Below, piece by piece: positions 1-8,728 of a DNA stretch of 64,000 nucleotides. Under the pieces are notes generated by a model. That model was given only the letters and a program-made list of their open reading frames with translations. It was not told where the DNA came from and ran no database searches. The stretch spans positions 1 through 64,000 of the forward strand of contig CALALS010000173.1 of the NCBI GenBank assembly GCA_937925525.1. Reading direction: 5' to 3'. A program made the position numbers and the translations under genes. The DNA is from an uncultured Flavobacteriales bacterium. GTDB taxonomy: Bacteria; Bacteroidota; Bacteroidia; Flavobacteriales_E; Vicingaceae. Within the stretch, counting starts at the first letter, position 1, and each line of letters opens with the position of its first letter.

Positions 1-410
1 TGGTAGCAATTGATTTAAAGATAGAATCTAAAATAGAAAACCTTCACAAGGTAGAGGCGTTAATAGAAAATATTTGCCGAGATCTTCAGTTGGAAGAAGA
101 CGCCTTTGGAAATCTTTTAATAGCCGTTACAGAAGCTGTAAATAATGCTATTCAACACGGAAATAAAAATAATCCCGAAAAAACCGTAAACATTCAATTC
201 AAAAAAGAACAAGACAACCTTATGTTTAGCATTGAAGATGAGGGAGACGGCTTTGATTTTGAAAACCTTCCGGATCCTACTGCTCCTGAAAACATTGAAA
301 ACCCAAGCGGTAGAGGTGTCTTCTTGATGAAAAACCTTGCTGACGGTGTAGATTTTCAAAACAACGGCAAAAGAGTAGACCTTAAATTCAATTTAATGGT
401 TGCGGTATAA
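1..410 (+). CDS. RsbW-type ATP-binding protein (anti-sigma kinase family), 5' end missing
   Basis: The reading frame is open from base 3, so the gene starts before the window and only its C-terminal 135 or so residues are seen. It is a GHKL-type ATPase domain of the RsbW/SpoIIAB family, which bind or phosphorylate partner proteins in partner-switching control. The N box (EAVNNAIQHG), the G1 box (DEGDGFD) and the glycine lid (GRGVFLMKNLAD) are all present, so the ATP site looks intact. It is short and has no sensor domain. The stop codon overlaps the ATG of ybeY by one base, so the two are probably cotranscribed. The partner (anti-anti-sigma factor or phosphatase) is not visible; the SpoIIE-like phosphatase at 59014 is a possible but unproven one. 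Confidence 0.85.
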   Translation, partial: VAIDLKIESKIENLHKVEALIENICRDLQLEEDAFGNLLIAVTEAVNNAIQHGNKNNPEKTVNIQFKKEQDNLMFSIEDEGDGFDFENLPDPTAPENIENPSGRGVFLMKNLADGVDFQNNGKRVDLKFNLMVAV

Positions 411-844
411 TGTCGGCCACCATTAATTTTTATAATCAAGACAATCCTTACTCCTTAAAACAAAAAACCATTATCAAACGTTGGCTCATTGATTCTGCCA
501 AAAAAGAAGGCTTTTCCATCAAAGATTTAAATTACATTTTTTGCTCTGACGACTATTTACTTTCCATTAACCAAGAACACCTTAAGCACGATTATTATAC
601 CGATATTATTTCTTTTGACTATACCGAAAAACAACTCATTTCTGGCGACATTTTTATAAGCATAGACCGAGTAAAAGACAACGCCAAAACCTACAATCAG
701 GAATTTATAAAAGAGCTTTACCGGGTAATGATACACGGAGTATTACACTTTATGGGCTATAAAGACAAAACCACCAACGAAAAACAAGTGATGCGCGCCA
801 AAGAAGACGCTTTTGTGGCGTTGTTAAGCAAGGGATTGAAGTAG
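410..844 (+). CDS. ybeY: Endoribonuclease YbeY (rRNA maturation factor)
   Basis: YbeY is a zinc-dependent single-strand endoribonuclease for 16S rRNA 3' end maturation and 70S quality control. The 144-residue length suits the family. The metal motif HGVLHFMGYKD lies at residues 109-119; the first two histidines are kept, but the third ligand position of the usual HGxLHLxGYDH is changed (GYKDK). I believe this is common in Bacteroidota, but did not check it. The ATG overlaps the stop of the upstream ATPase gene, indicating translational coupling. Confidence 0.93.
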   Translation: MSATINFYNQDNPYSLKQKTIIKRWLIDSAKKEGFSIKDLNYIFCSDDYLLSINQEHLKHDYYTDIISFDYTEKQLISGDIFISIDRVKDNAKTYNQEFIKELYRVMIHGVLHFMGYKDKTTNEKQVMRAKEDAFVALLSKGLK

Positions 845-993
845 TTTTCTCAGTAAAAGCTATTTTTTCCATACCAGCTACTTCCGGTTGGCCAATATAA
901 TTTACCGTGATTTCCCTTCGGTAAGAGAACACCTTTTCAGCCTCTTCTTCTATTAGGCAACCTAATCTTTCGTTTACCGTCTTTACTACCAAC

Positions 994-3132
994 TTGTGTA
1001 ACCAAAAAACTTCTGCTTTGAAAAATTTACTTCTTCTCCATATAAGGTCAACTAAAACAACCCTGGCTTGTTTCCTTTGTTTTTTTTCTTTTTTCTTAAC
1101 GGCTCAGCCCTCATTAGATGTTAACTCAGACGGCACTGTTAATATTTTGATTTTAGGAACCGGGAACTCCATTGAACCCAATTTTGATGAGTTTTCGCCT
1201 GTACAAATTTCAACGGAACTACAAAGCATTCTCGCTTCTGATCCGCTTATTAGCCAGAATATTAATGTAGTATCAGAAGACATTTATAGAATGAAAACGG
1301 TAAGCACAGGAATTGCCGGACAATTTACGGCAAATCGCGATTATCACTGCCACTCTCTTACTCAATACTATTATTGGCCAGATAACCGAACTTCCAGGAT
1401 AAATAATTTAAAAGGAAATAATGGCGTAGATTGGGATTATGTGGTAATTGGAGCAGACCCATACCTTGTTGCAAAAATGCCCGGATATTATTCGTTAGGA
1501 GTAAATAAAATTGCTTCTTTGGTGCATGATGGCGGAGCAGTGCCTCTCTTATTGATGGAGTGGACAAAAGACACAACGCTAATTAACCATTTTGAAGAAT
1601 ATACCTACCGAACAGCAGGCGGTGCTATTGTTCCGCTTGAAGTTGTTCCTGCCGGACTAGCATGGCAGTCTTTACCGCCTCATCAAAAAGATACGGCTGG
1701 TATTCATCCAACACCAAACGGATCATATACAGCAGCAGCTACTATTTATTCTACTCTCCTAAAAAGAAGCGCCTCTATGTCACAATACACATACAACGAC
1801 TCTATAGCCGATGCCGCTGATATTGCTAGAGTTAATGCGGCTAATCAAACTCATTATACCGGAAAGCCAACATTTGTTTCTCCCTACAAAAGCTGTGAAA
1901 TTAGCGATACCAACCTTATATACAATCATGGCGGCACAAGTACAGAAAATGGAATATTAAACGGGTTGAATTGGGTGGTAGCCGCCAATCAAAAAACCCT
2001 TCAATTTGGATCTACTGCCCCTATACATTTTAACTATGGAAGATCAAGCATGGGAAGTACTCATTTATATCAAATAGATTCCACCAGGTTTGATTATTCC
2101 TTTGGCTACCCTCTGCAAGATGATGCCAGCACAGGCTTGATTACTATGCAATACGGGATAGATAAGCGCGCTAGCTCAACTGATGTAGAAACAGACCTTG
2201 GAACGGCTCGTCAGATGGTTAATAATTCTGAGCTGCCTTTTGCCAGAAATGTGCCTTTACGAACTATCATTTCACAAATGATAGAGCAAATACCCGGAGT
2301 TTTAATTTATCCTATTGGCGATCCATGGCATTTAAGTAACGATGTAAACAAAGCAATTGGCTCATACATTTATACCATTCTTACCAGCGACTGCACCATT
2401 CGACCAAGCGACACCATTTGTTTAGATTCTGCTCAATGGCGCTCTTGGATGGCTCATAAAATTGGTCAAGAAACAGCTTGGAATGTAATGTATCTGGAAG
2501 GGGCTAACTCCTGTAACAAAAGCATACATGTTGTAAACTCTTGTAGTCCTTACGCCTGGATTAACGGAATTACCTATAACTCCTCTACCTCAACAGCAAC
2601 TCATACTTTCACTAACATGGCCGGTTGTGATTCAGTGGTAATTTTGAATTTAACTTATGGCACAGCAAATACTTTAGTAACACAATCCGGAGCCACTTTA
2701 ACCGCAAGTCAGTCTGGCGCCAATTATCAATGGATAGACTGCTCAAATGGAGTTCCGATTAATGGTGCCAACAATCGGTCTTTTACTCCTTCCGCCAGCG
2801 GAAATTATGCTGTTATTGTGTCTCAAAATGGTTGCTCCGATACTTCTTCTTGTTATAATGTAATTGCGGTAGGTGCAAACGAACACCATCAAAGAAATAA
2901 GCCAAAGATATACCCTAACCCTACGCATGGTAATGTTTCCATAGACCTTGGCAAAAACTATCAAAACGTTTCCGTAACAGTGAGAAATTCTCTGGGGCAA
3001 GAAGTCTTACTCAAAACATTTTACTCTACCAGTATTATTAATTTGGATATACCGGGAGCGCCCGGACTATACTTTATTGCTATAGCTTATGGCAACCACA
3101 AAGAGTTTCTTAAATTAATTAAAGGAAAATAG
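994..3132 (+). CDS. Secreted T9SS-sorted protein with SGNH-hydrolase-like N-terminal region
   Basis: A long exported protein that starts with a hydrophobic signal segment (LACFLCFFSFFLTA) and ends in a type IX secretion sorting domain (about residues 640-712, IYPNPTHGNVSIDL onward). The part before the tail has the TATHTFTNMAGCDSVV and ANYQWIDCSNG repeats typical of Bacteroidota surface proteins. The first 350 residues (ILILGTGNS near the N-terminus, later GIHPTPNGSYTAA) resemble an SGNH/GDSL-type hydrolase, but I cannot place a full catalytic triad. There is no in-frame ATG near the start: TTG at 994 and TTG at 1018 (giving MKNLLLLHIRS) are the candidates, and 1018 gives the more normal signal peptide. 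Confidence 0.75.
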   Translation: MCNQKTSALKNLLLLHIRSTKTTLACFLCFFSFFLTAQPSLDVNSDGTVNILILGTGNSIEPNFDEFSPVQISTELQSILASDPLISQNINVVSEDIYRMKTVSTGIAGQFTANRDYHCHSLTQYYYWPDNRTSRINNLKGNNGVDWDYVVIGADPYLVAKMPGYYSLGVNKIASLVHDGGAVPLLLMEWTKDTTLINHFEEYTYRTAGGAIVPLEVVPAGLAWQSLPPHQKDTAGIHPTPNGSYTAAATIYSTLLKRSASMSQYTYNDSIADAADIARVNAANQTHYTGKPTFVSPYKSCEISDTNLIYNHGGTSTENGILNGLNWVVAANQKTLQFGSTAPIHFNYGRSSMGSTHLYQIDSTRFDYSFGYPLQDDASTGLITMQYGIDKRASSTDVETDLGTARQMVNNSELPFARNVPLRTIISQMIEQIPGVLIYPIGDPWHLSNDVNKAIGSYIYTILTSDCTIRPSDTICLDSAQWRSWMAHKIGQETAWNVMYLEGANSCNKSIHVVNSCSPYAWINGITYNSSTSTATHTFTNMAGCDSVVILNLTYGTANTLVTQSGATLTASQSGANYQWIDCSNGVPINGANNRSFTPSASGNYAVIVSQNGCSDTSSCYNVIAVGANEHHQRNKPKIYPNPTHGNVSIDLGKNYQNVSVTVRNSLGQEVLLKTFYSTSIINLDIPGAPGLYFIAIAYGNHKEFLKLIKGK

Positions 3133-3145
3133 CACTAAATAATAA

Positions 3146-3355
3146 CTAATTATCAAAAGGGCTTATTACACTTAATAATGTGGGTTCTGCCACTTGTGTG
3201 TATATCATGATTGTTTTTATTGAATTGTGTCCTAAGAGTTTTTGAATCATACGAATGTCTGTGCCTTTTTCAAGAAGGTGGCTGGCGTAGCTATGCCGTA
3301 AAGTATGGGCTTGAATATACTTTATTTGCTTAGTTGCTTTTTCTGCACCCAACAT
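3146..3355 (-). pseudogene. C-terminal remnant of a tyrosine recombinase (cassette integrase A)
   Basis: Only the last 69 or so residues of a tyrosine recombinase remain: the HxxR box (HTLRHSYAS), the second histidine (LLGHNS), the nucleophile (MIYTQ) and an ISPFDN tail. It closely parallels the end of the complete integrase at 39617-40441. The N-terminal domain and the first catalytic arginine are missing, so it cannot be active. It points away from the cassettes that follow on the plus strand, the same divergent arrangement as at array B. It is therefore best read as the decayed integrase of array A. Confidence 0.85.
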
Positions 3356-3439
3356 TTTCGCGTCCTGTTTTCAAAAACGACAAACTCTTGCTTTTTAGTA
3401 TTTAAAAAATCTTAAAATTTTAGTTTATTTTTATACCTA

Positions 3440-3480
3440 ATTATACTAGTTATTTGGCATATGTCGTTTAGCCAATAGTT
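3440..3480 (+). other. Possible attI-like site of array A (weak)
   Basis: This stretch sits between the integrase remnant and the first cassette boundary (GTTAGGGAGC at 3478). It contains ACTAGTTATTTGG, which resembles in part the two well-matched attI-like sites elsewhere (CTATATTTGG). The resemblance is short, and spacing to the GTT core is longer than at the other sites. Position is the main argument. Confidence 0.35.
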
Positions 3481-3509
3481 AGGGAGCAATTGCCTTCGGC
3501 ACGTAAAAA
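3481..3509 (+). repeat. 29-base direct repeat, copy 1 (cassette head)
   Basis: Identical to 4602-4630 and in the same orientation. It starts AGGGAGCAATTGCC and ends CACGTAAAAA. Part of it occurs in reverse at 35944-35960 after array B, and a degenerate reverse copy lies near 25971-25990. All copies lie at cassette-array boundaries. Confidence 0.9.
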
Positions 3510-3512
3510 TCC

Positions 3513-3540
3513 GTTCCCAATTTATTGGGAACTCCCTTTT
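3513..3540 (+). terminator. Rho-independent terminator in the gene-less cassette
   Basis: Nine-base stem GTTCCCAAT / ATTGGGAAC with a 2-base loop (3513-3532), then a T-rich run (CCCTTTTTT). It would stop transcription entering array A from the left and so insulate the following cassette. Confidence 0.8.
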
Positions 3541-3635
3541 TTGCTAATTTCTCCCTTAACGTCCACTGTCATAACTACCTCATTATTTAATTTCTAACTT
3601 TCTTTGTAATTTTACAGGAACTTTAAAATCAACAG

Positions 3636-3735
3636 CTCCCAACATAGTGTATAACCAATGAGGTGGCATGATGGCTCCTTGTGAGCTGATTTCCTCAGAA
3701 ATCACCTCACTCGCCATACACAGTGGACGTTGGGC
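3636..3735 (+). repeat. attC-like foldable recombination site A1
   Basis: Core CTCCCAAC (3636-3643), spacer ATA, arm GTGTATAACCAATGAGGT (3647-3664), 39-base loop, arm ACCTCACTCGCCATACAC (3704-3721), spacer AGTGGAC, core GTTGGGC (3729-3735). The two arms pair as 6-1-4-1-6: the outer and inner blocks are complementary, positions 7 and 12 are A opposite C, and the central four are half-matched. The loop and 3' arm also contain a near-perfect hairpin at 3681-3710 (GTGAG..TGATTTC / GAAATCA..CTCAC). Confidence 0.7.
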
Positions 3736-3756
3736 GTCATGTAAAAGGAGAAAATT

Positions 3757-4464
3757 ATGGACAAAATAGACAGATTAGCAAAAGATTTAAAACGCTTGAA
3801 AAGAAATGTATTTTTCTTTCAAATAACGACCATTGTTTTATTAGCAGCACTTGTTTATTTCTTCTGGAACGCACCAAACGACTCAGATTATCAGGATACC
3901 ATTACAACTAAAAGGTTAGTAGTACAAGATGAAAATGGTAATGACCGCATTATTATCTCTCCTAAAATTTCACTATCTGACACAAGACAGAGAACAGATA
4001 CTCTCGAAGGTATTTTAATTCTGGATAAACATGGAATTGACAGGGTTGTTCTTGGAGCCACCCCAACTATTCAAGTAAGCGGAGAAGTTGTTCCCAGATG
4101 GCAGAACAGCGTTCCTTACGGTTTGGCTTTTAATGATAAGCTCGGTAACGAAAGGGGTGGGTTTGGCTATTATGATAGTAGAGATTATGTGTCATTTGGT
4201 ATGGATTTCAGCACAGGAGAAGGATTGAATATGTTTGTTGCCGAAAAAGGACATTATGGACAGAAGGTTGGTCTTGTGATGCAGGCACAGGATAAAGGAC
4301 AGGTCATTTACCTAGGTTCAAGTGAAAATTTAGAGACTATGTTGAACTTTGATGCTCCGGGAAAAGGTAGGGTTTCTTTGACCATAGACTCTACAGGAGA
4401 ATCAAACATTAAGCACTTCGATTATATGGAAGATAAAAGTAAAACACTATTGAATTCAAAATAA
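3757..4464 (+). CDS. Membrane-anchored protein of unknown function (cassette gene)
   Basis: A 235-residue protein with a basic N-terminus (KDLKRLKRN), one membrane segment (about residues 21-38, ITTIVLLAALVYFFW) and a beta-rich outer or periplasmic part. Phrases such as VQDENGNDRIIISPK and LDKHGIDRVVLGA repeat loosely, suggesting a small repeated fold. I do not recognise a family. A clear AAGGAG sits 8 bases before the ATG, unusual for Bacteroidota and unlike the neighbours, consistent with transfer. The gene is the single cargo of a cassette: it begins just after the GTTGGGC core of site A1 and its stop lies 10 bases before the GCACAAC core of site A2. Confidence 0.8.
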   Translation: MDKIDRLAKDLKRLKRNVFFFQITTIVLLAALVYFFWNAPNDSDYQDTITTKRLVVQDENGNDRIIISPKISLSDTRQRTDTLEGILILDKHGIDRVVLGATPTIQVSGEVVPRWQNSVPYGLAFNDKLGNERGGFGYYDSRDYVSFGMDFSTGEGLNMFVAEKGHYGQKVGLVMQAQDKGQVIYLGSSENLETMLNFDAPGKGRVSLTIDSTGESNIKHFDYMEDKSKTLLNSK

Positions 4465-4473
4465 AACACGAAC

Positions 4474-4605
4474 GCACAACAATGGGTATAAAACATAGGG
4501 CGGACAGTGGTTTCCGCAAGTTTTGGGCTTTTAACAAACTCTTCCTTAGTGAATAAGTTTGTAGCTCCGAAATGCCCTACGTTTCATACCCGAGACCGTT
4601 AAGGG
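4474..4605 (+). repeat. attC-like foldable recombination site A2
   Basis: Core GCACAAC (4474-4480), spacer AAT, arm GGGTATAAAACATAGGGC (4484-4501), 72-base loop, arm GCCCTACGTTTCATACCC (4574-4591), spacer GAGACC, core GTTAAGGG (4598-4605). The 18-base arms are complementary except at positions 7 and 12, where A faces C. The loop holds a second small hairpin (ACAAACT 4534-4540 with AGTTTGT 4555-4561). The spacer and core, with the bases after them, match 35944-35968 in reverse over 25 bases. Confidence 0.8.
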
Positions 4606-4630
4606 AGCAATTGCCTTCGGCACGTAAAAA
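4602..4630 (+). repeat. 29-base direct repeat, copy 2
   Basis: Exact second copy of 3481-3509, just after site A2 and just before the mnmG promoter. The two copies bracket the inserted material of array A, so this copy is either the truncated start of a further gene-less cassette or the distal edge of the array. Confidence 0.9.
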
Positions 4631-4651
4631 GAGTGATTTAAGAGGTTTTGT

Positions 4652-4680
4652 TTTGCTCTCATTAACAAATCGTATCTTTG
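4652..4680 (+). promoter_or_regulatory. Bacteroidota-type promoter of mnmG
   Basis: TTTG at 4652-4655 and TATCTTTG at 4673-4680 fit the Bacteroidota -33/-7 pattern (TTTG and TAnnTTTG). Transcription should start near 4686. The TTG at 4678 lies inside the -7 box, so translation must begin downstream, at TTG 4699. Confidence 0.65.
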
Positions 4681-4698
4681 CCGTCCAAAATTTATTGC

Positions 4699-6558
4699 TT
4701 GTACAAAGAATACGACATAATTGTAGTAGGTGGTGGTCATGCGGGTTGTGAAGCGGCAGCCGCTGCGGCCAACTTAGGCTCCAAAACATTGCTTATAACC
4801 ATGAACATGGGCGTTATTGCTCAAATGAGCTGTAATCCGGCCATGGGCGGTGTTGCCAAAGGGCAAATTGTGCGTGAAATAGATGCCTTAGGCGGATACT
4901 CTGGTATTGTAAGCGATAAATCTGCCATACAGTTTCGTATGCTCAACCGCTCCAAAGGCCCGGCAATGTGGAGCCCCAGAACACAAAACGACAGAAACTT
5001 ATTTGCCAAAGAATGGCGTATCATGCTAGAGCAAACGCTCAATGTGGATTTTTGGCAAGACATGGTAAATGAACTTATCATTGAAAAAGATAAAATTGTT
5101 GGCGTAAAAACCCAGCTGGGCGTTGAGTTTAAATGCAAAGCAGTAGTGCTAACTAACGGCACTTTTTTAAACGGTTTAATTCATATTGGAGAAAAGAATT
5201 TTGGTGGAGGAAGAGCAGGAGAAAGAGCCGCAACAGGCATAACTGAACAGTTGATTAAATTGGGTTTTGATCACGGCAGAATGAAAACCGGAACTCCCCC
5301 AAGAATTGACGGTAGAAGTCTGAATTACAGTAAGATGGAAGAACAGAAAGGAGATGAAAATCCTTCTAAGTTTTCGTTTAGCAATATTACTTCTCCGCTT
5401 AAACATCAGCACAGCTGCCACATTACTTATACTAACCCAACAGTTCATGAACTTCTTCAAGAAGGCTTTGAAAAATCGCCTATGTTTACAGGCAGAATAC
5501 AAGGCTTAGGGCCAAGATATTGTCCGTCTATTGAAGATAAAATTGTTCGGTTTTCAGAAAGGGAAAGACACCAACTTTTTGTAGAACCTGAAGGTTGGGA
5601 TACCGTAGAAATTTACGTCAACGGATTTTCTACTTCTTTGCCTGAGGAAGTTCAGTATAAAGCTTTACAGCAAATTCCGGGTTTTGAAAACTGCAAAATG
5701 TTTCGTCCCGGCTATGCCATAGAATATGATTATTTCCCTCCTACACAATTAAAACATACGCTGGAGACCAAGCTAATTTCAGGCTTATTTTTTGCCGGAC
5801 AAATTAACGGGACAACCGGTTATGAAGAAGCTGCTTGCCAAGGGTTAATGGCAGGAATAAATGCGCATCAAGTTGCCCAAGAAAAAGAAGCCTTTACCTT
5901 AAAAAGAGATGAGGCTTATATTGGTGTTTTAATTGATGATTTAATTACAAAAGGAACGAAAGAGCCTTACCGAATGTTTACCTCTCGTGCCGAATACCGT
6001 ATTTTATTAAGGCAAGATAATGCCGATATTCGCCTTACTCCAATTTCTCATCAATTAGGTTTGGCCTCTGATGAGAGAATGAAAAGGGTAGAGCAAAAAC
6101 AAAAATGGACGGAAGAAGTAATTGCCTTGTTTAAATCAGAAAGTGTTTCTCCTGAAGAAATGAACCCTGTTTTAGAAGAAATTGGATCTTCCCCTATCAA
6201 GCAAAAAATTAAAGCTGCTCAAGTGTTGTCTCGCCCGCACGTTAATATTAATAATTTCAATCATACCGAATTGCTTTCGGAAACTTTAAAAGGTATGGAT
6301 GAAGAAAGCAAAGAAGAAGCTGAAATTTTAATTAAATATGAAGGATATATCGAGCGGGAAAAAGAAACGGCTGATAAATTAAACCGACTAGAAAACGTAA
6401 AAATTCCGACTAATTTTGATTATACTAAACTCTCTATTTCTGCCGAGTCGGCCGAAAAGCTTTCTCAAATTAAACCCACAACATTAGGGCAGGCTTCTCG
6501 AATTTCCGGAGTTTCTCCTTCAGATGTTTCTATTTTAATGGTTCATTTAGGAAGATAG
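4699..6558 (+). CDS. mnmG: tRNA uridine-5-carboxymethylaminomethyl modification enzyme MnmG (GidA)
   Basis: FAD-dependent partner of MnmE that makes cmnm5U at the wobble base of certain tRNAs. From the TTG at 4699 the protein has 619 residues, the usual family length, and starts [20 protein letters not shown] with the dinucleotide-binding glycines at once. Other family marks are [29 protein letters not shown] and [21 protein letters not shown] longer frame opens at TTG 4678, but that codon overlaps the promoter. No Shine-Dalgarno is seen. Array A lies directly upstream, so cassette insertion has replaced whatever used to precede this gene. Two parS-like palindromes follow. Confidence 0.96.
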   Translation: MYKEYDIIVVGGGHAGCEAAAAAANLGSKTLLITMNMGVIAQMSCNPAMGGVAKGQIVREIDALGGYSGIVSDKSAIQFRMLNRSKGPAMWSPRTQNDRNLFAKEWRIMLEQTLNVDFWQDMVNELIIEKDKIVGVKTQLGVEFKCKAVVLTNGTFLNGLIHIGEKNFGGGRAGERAATGITEQLIKLGFDHGRMKTGTPPRIDGRSLNYSKMEEQKGDENPSKFSFSNITSPLKHQHSCHITYTNPTVHELLQEGFEKSPMFTGRIQGLGPRYCPSIEDKIVRFSERERHQLFVEPEGWDTVEIYVNGFSTSLPEEVQYKALQQIPGFENCKMFRPGYAIEYDYFPPTQLKHTLETKLISGLFFAGQINGTTGYEEAACQGLMAGINAHQVAQEKEAFTLKRDEAYIGVLIDDLITKGTKEPYRMFTSRAEYRILLRQDNADIRLTPISHQLGLASDERMKRVEQKQKWTEEVIALFKSESVSPEEMNPVLEEIGSSPIKQKIKAAQVLSRPHVNINNFNHTELLSETLKGMDEESKEEAEILIKYEGYIEREKETADKLNRLENVKIPTNFDYTKLSISAESAEKLSQIKPTTLGQASRISGVSPSDVSILMVHLGR

Positions 6559-6576
6559 TTTTTTCGTTTTTTGTAA

Positions 6577-6592
6577 AGTTTCACGTGAAACT
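6577..6592. promoter_or_regulatory. parS-like ParB-binding site 1
   Basis: Perfect 14-base palindrome GTTTCACGTGAAAC with A and T flanks, matching the core of the widely conserved bacterial parS 16-mer. It lies 19 bases after the mnmG stop. A second copy is 56 bases on. Confidence 0.85.
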
Positions 6593-6632
6593 TTTGCGGT
6601 TTTTTATCTCAATTTTTTCTCAAGATAATTCT

Positions 6633-6648
6633 GGTTTCACGTGAAACA
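6633..6648. promoter_or_regulatory. parS-like ParB-binding site 2
   Basis: GTTTCACGTGAAAC again, with a G before and an A after, so 15 of 16 bases match the parS consensus. It lies between the convergent mnmG and MuiA-family genes. ParB loading at such sites organises the origin region for segregation. Confidence 0.85.
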
Positions 6649-6658
6649 ATTTTAAATT

Positions 6659-8599
6659 TTAGTCTAAATAAACCATGTTTCCTTTTGGATATTTTACCGA
6701 ATATTTGAAGTCAACTTTATCAGATTTTCCGGCATTGGTTTTTAAAACCCAGGTAATAATGCCTGTATTTTCATCTACCTTTCCGCCTGACTTCTCCTCT
6801 TGTTTAACTTCTATTCTTTGATCGGAAGAAACCGGAAACTGATCTTCTATCATCAAATTGATTTGTTGTTTTTTATTGTTCTTTACCAATATTTCATACT
6901 TGCGGACATCTATGGCTTCGTTTCCTATAAACTCTTTTTTCTTAAATTCTTTTAGGGTTTTTCTTTCTACAACAATACTCTTGTCTCTTCCCAAAGAAAC
7001 ATCTAAAGTGTCGGAGGCAAAACGAACATCTAGTAAATTTGTTCCAATATAAGTTCCTTCAAAAAACACATTTGCCTGACCTTCTAAAAAGTTGTACTCA
7101 TCCCAGTTGGTTAAAAGAGCCGTTAAAAAAACGCCTTTATCTAATTTTGGGGCGGTATAATATTGGTAATATGCCGGCACATTTATTTCCTTAATATTTA
7201 CCGTGTATGATTTTGCGTCAGAAGGAATGCTGTATTTTTCTTTAAGGTTAAACTCTACGCTTACCACATTTTCCGATTTAGAAACCTGCACAGGAATGCT
7301 TTTCGTTGGAGAATATTTTTTTTGGCGCCCCTTTGACTTTTCTGAAACTATATCATAAGATTCTATGGTGCTTGATGATGGAGCATTTACTTCATATTTT
7401 CTTTCTCCTCTTTTATCGTTTTTAATTGTAAAGTTTGCCACCTCAAATGCCTCCAGCTCAACTTGATTTTCTTCTAATACAAGGTTGAGAAAATTTCCGT
7501 TAATCGGATAAGTTATGCTTTTGTATCCAATATAATTTACCTGAACTGACGAAGCGTTAGGGGGAAGTTTTAGTGTAAACTTTCCTTCAAAGTCTGTGGT
7601 TGTGCCAACTGTTGTCCCCACAATTAACACATTTGCAAATGGCAGCGGCTCTCCGTATTCATCAGTAACAACACCTGATACGCTTCCGTATTGTGTTCCT
7701 GTGTATCGTGTGTTATTGCTAACTTGTGGGCGCTGAACGGTATTTTGGTTTAAATACAATCTCCAGGCATTTAGCTTTGGTTTTTGTGAGCCTTCATTAG
7801 GGTCATTTGTGCTTAGTGTTAGTTTAATTCCGTCCCAGTCCTCTCCGGTTTGTTGAGAAATATTTGCCTTGTAATCTACGGTCATGGGGCTCTCTACGTT
7901 TTTTACTCGCAAATCATAGCTAGGAAACCACCTGGCGCTATTTACATAGTAAGACACTTTAAATGAGGCGCTTACAGTGCTTTTGGCGCTTACTTTTACC
8001 ACAATATCGCTACTTGCTGTGGCTTTTTTCAATGAAAAGGCGCTAAGTTTTTGCTTTACTAAATTTAGGCTTTCAGTAATAGAAGAAACCTCTTTTCCTA
8101 ACTTCTTTTTTTCAGACCTGATTTCATTCATTTGAGCATGAATCAACAGTCTGGCTTCCTTTACTAAAGCAATATTAAAGTCTTTTTGATTCGGGTTTAT
8201 TTGTTTTAAATTAGAAATTAAGGCCTCTTCTTCGTTTAAAACACTAAGCTTTAAATTTAGGTCCTCTATTTTTTCCTCCATTTCTTTTTTTTGTCGCTCA
8301 AGTTTAGCCACCTCTTCTTTAGGCGGTTCTTGCTTATCATAGCTAATTTGATGGTTTACCGACAGAATGGTAAAATTACCTTCTCCCGTTACCTGTATGC
8401 TTTCCTTTTTTAACAAAGGAGTAACATCCTTAAATATTAATTCGTGTGTGCCGGAAGGAATAGTATAATTGGCTGTTCTTGTAACTTGTGCTCCGTTTAA
8501 AAAAACAACAACCTCATTTATGGTTGATTTTACGTTTTTTTCGGCTCCAAAAAGCGAAGCATTAAAAAAAACTAATAAGATAAAAATAGTGCGTTTCAT
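6659..8599 (-). CDS. MuiA-family protein (DUF4140/DUF4139) with carboxypeptidase-regulatory-like insert
   Basis: The exported protein starts MKRTIFILLVFFNASLFG at 8599; the frame is open 20 codons further upstream but without a likely start. The N-terminal part (VVFLNGAQVTRTANYTIPSG) is the DUF4140 region, followed by a coiled coil (about residues 90-170) and the beta-rich DUF4139 region to the C-terminus. A CarboxypepD_reg-like domain (VSGVVTDEYGEPLPFANVLI) is inserted near residues 305-375, a common Bacteroidota arrangement. The family is named after a mucoidy-inhibitor protein; the molecular role is unknown. It is divergent from sprE. Confidence 0.85.
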   Translation of the reverse strand: MKRTIFILLVFFNASLFGAEKNVKSTINEVVVFLNGAQVTRTANYTIPSGTHELIFKDVTPLLKKESIQVTGEGNFTILSVNHQISYDKQEPPKEEVAKLERQKKEMEEKIEDLNLKLSVLNEEEALISNLKQINPNQKDFNIALVKEARLLIHAQMNEIRSEKKKLGKEVSSITESLNLVKQKLSAFSLKKATASSDIVVKVSAKSTVSASFKVSYYVNSARWFPSYDLRVKNVESPMTVDYKANISQQTGEDWDGIKLTLSTNDPNEGSQKPKLNAWRLYLNQNTVQRPQVSNNTRYTGTQYGSVSGVVTDEYGEPLPFANVLIVGTTVGTTTDFEGKFTLKLPPNASSVQVNYIGYKSITYPINGNFLNLVLEENQVELEAFEVANFTIKNDKRGERKYEVNAPSSSTIESYDIVSEKSKGRQKKYSPTKSIPVQVSKSENVVSVEFNLKEKYSIPSDAKSYTVNIKEINVPAYYQYYTAPKLDKGVFLTALLTNWDEYNFLEGQANVFFEGTYIGTNLLDVRFASDTLDVSLGRDKSIVVERKTLKEFKKKEFIGNEAIDVRKYEILVKNNKKQQINLMIEDQFPVSSDQRIEVKQEEKSGGKVDENTGIITWVLKTNAGKSDKVDFKYSVKYPKGNMVYLD

Positions 8600-8728
8600 A
8601 ATTGTAAATTTTAAGTTCGTTTGTTGAGATGTTAAACTTTTTCCTTTCCATAAAAACACATTTCAAATGACTATCTTTACGCCTTTGTGCAATATTTTTA
8701 AAGATATTTTGTTTAACTAGCGCATATT

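Larger units (their letters stand above)
3478..3635 (+). other. Gene-less cassette body in array A
   Basis: Between the GTTAGGGAGC boundary and the foldable site at 3636 there is no usable reading frame. The segment holds a 29-base head (3481-3509), which recurs identically at 4602-4630, and then a terminator hairpin at 3513-3540. A 12-base sequence, AACGTCCACTGT (3558-3569), is perfectly complementary to 3720-3731. It looks like a non-coding cassette whose only visible cargo is a transcription terminator. Confidence 0.55.

Noticed and set aside
750..1025. Minus-strand open frame with a protein-like stretch (EITVNYIGQPEVAGMEKIAF)
   Set aside because: It overlaps the end of ybeY and the signal peptide of the plus-strand gene, has no ATG start and ends in low-quality sequence; no family recognised. 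Left out as a shadow, though a gene fragment cannot be excluded.
3558..3731. Taking AACGTCCACTGT / ACAGTGGACGTT as the arms of site A1
   Set aside because: The 12-base match is perfect but the 150-base interval, spacer and cores do not fit. The arms at 3647-3664 and 3704-3721 fit the design of the other sites.
6577..6648. Terminators between mnmG and the MuiA-family gene
   Set aside because: The palindromes are without loop or T run and match the parS core exactly, so ParB sites are the better reading.
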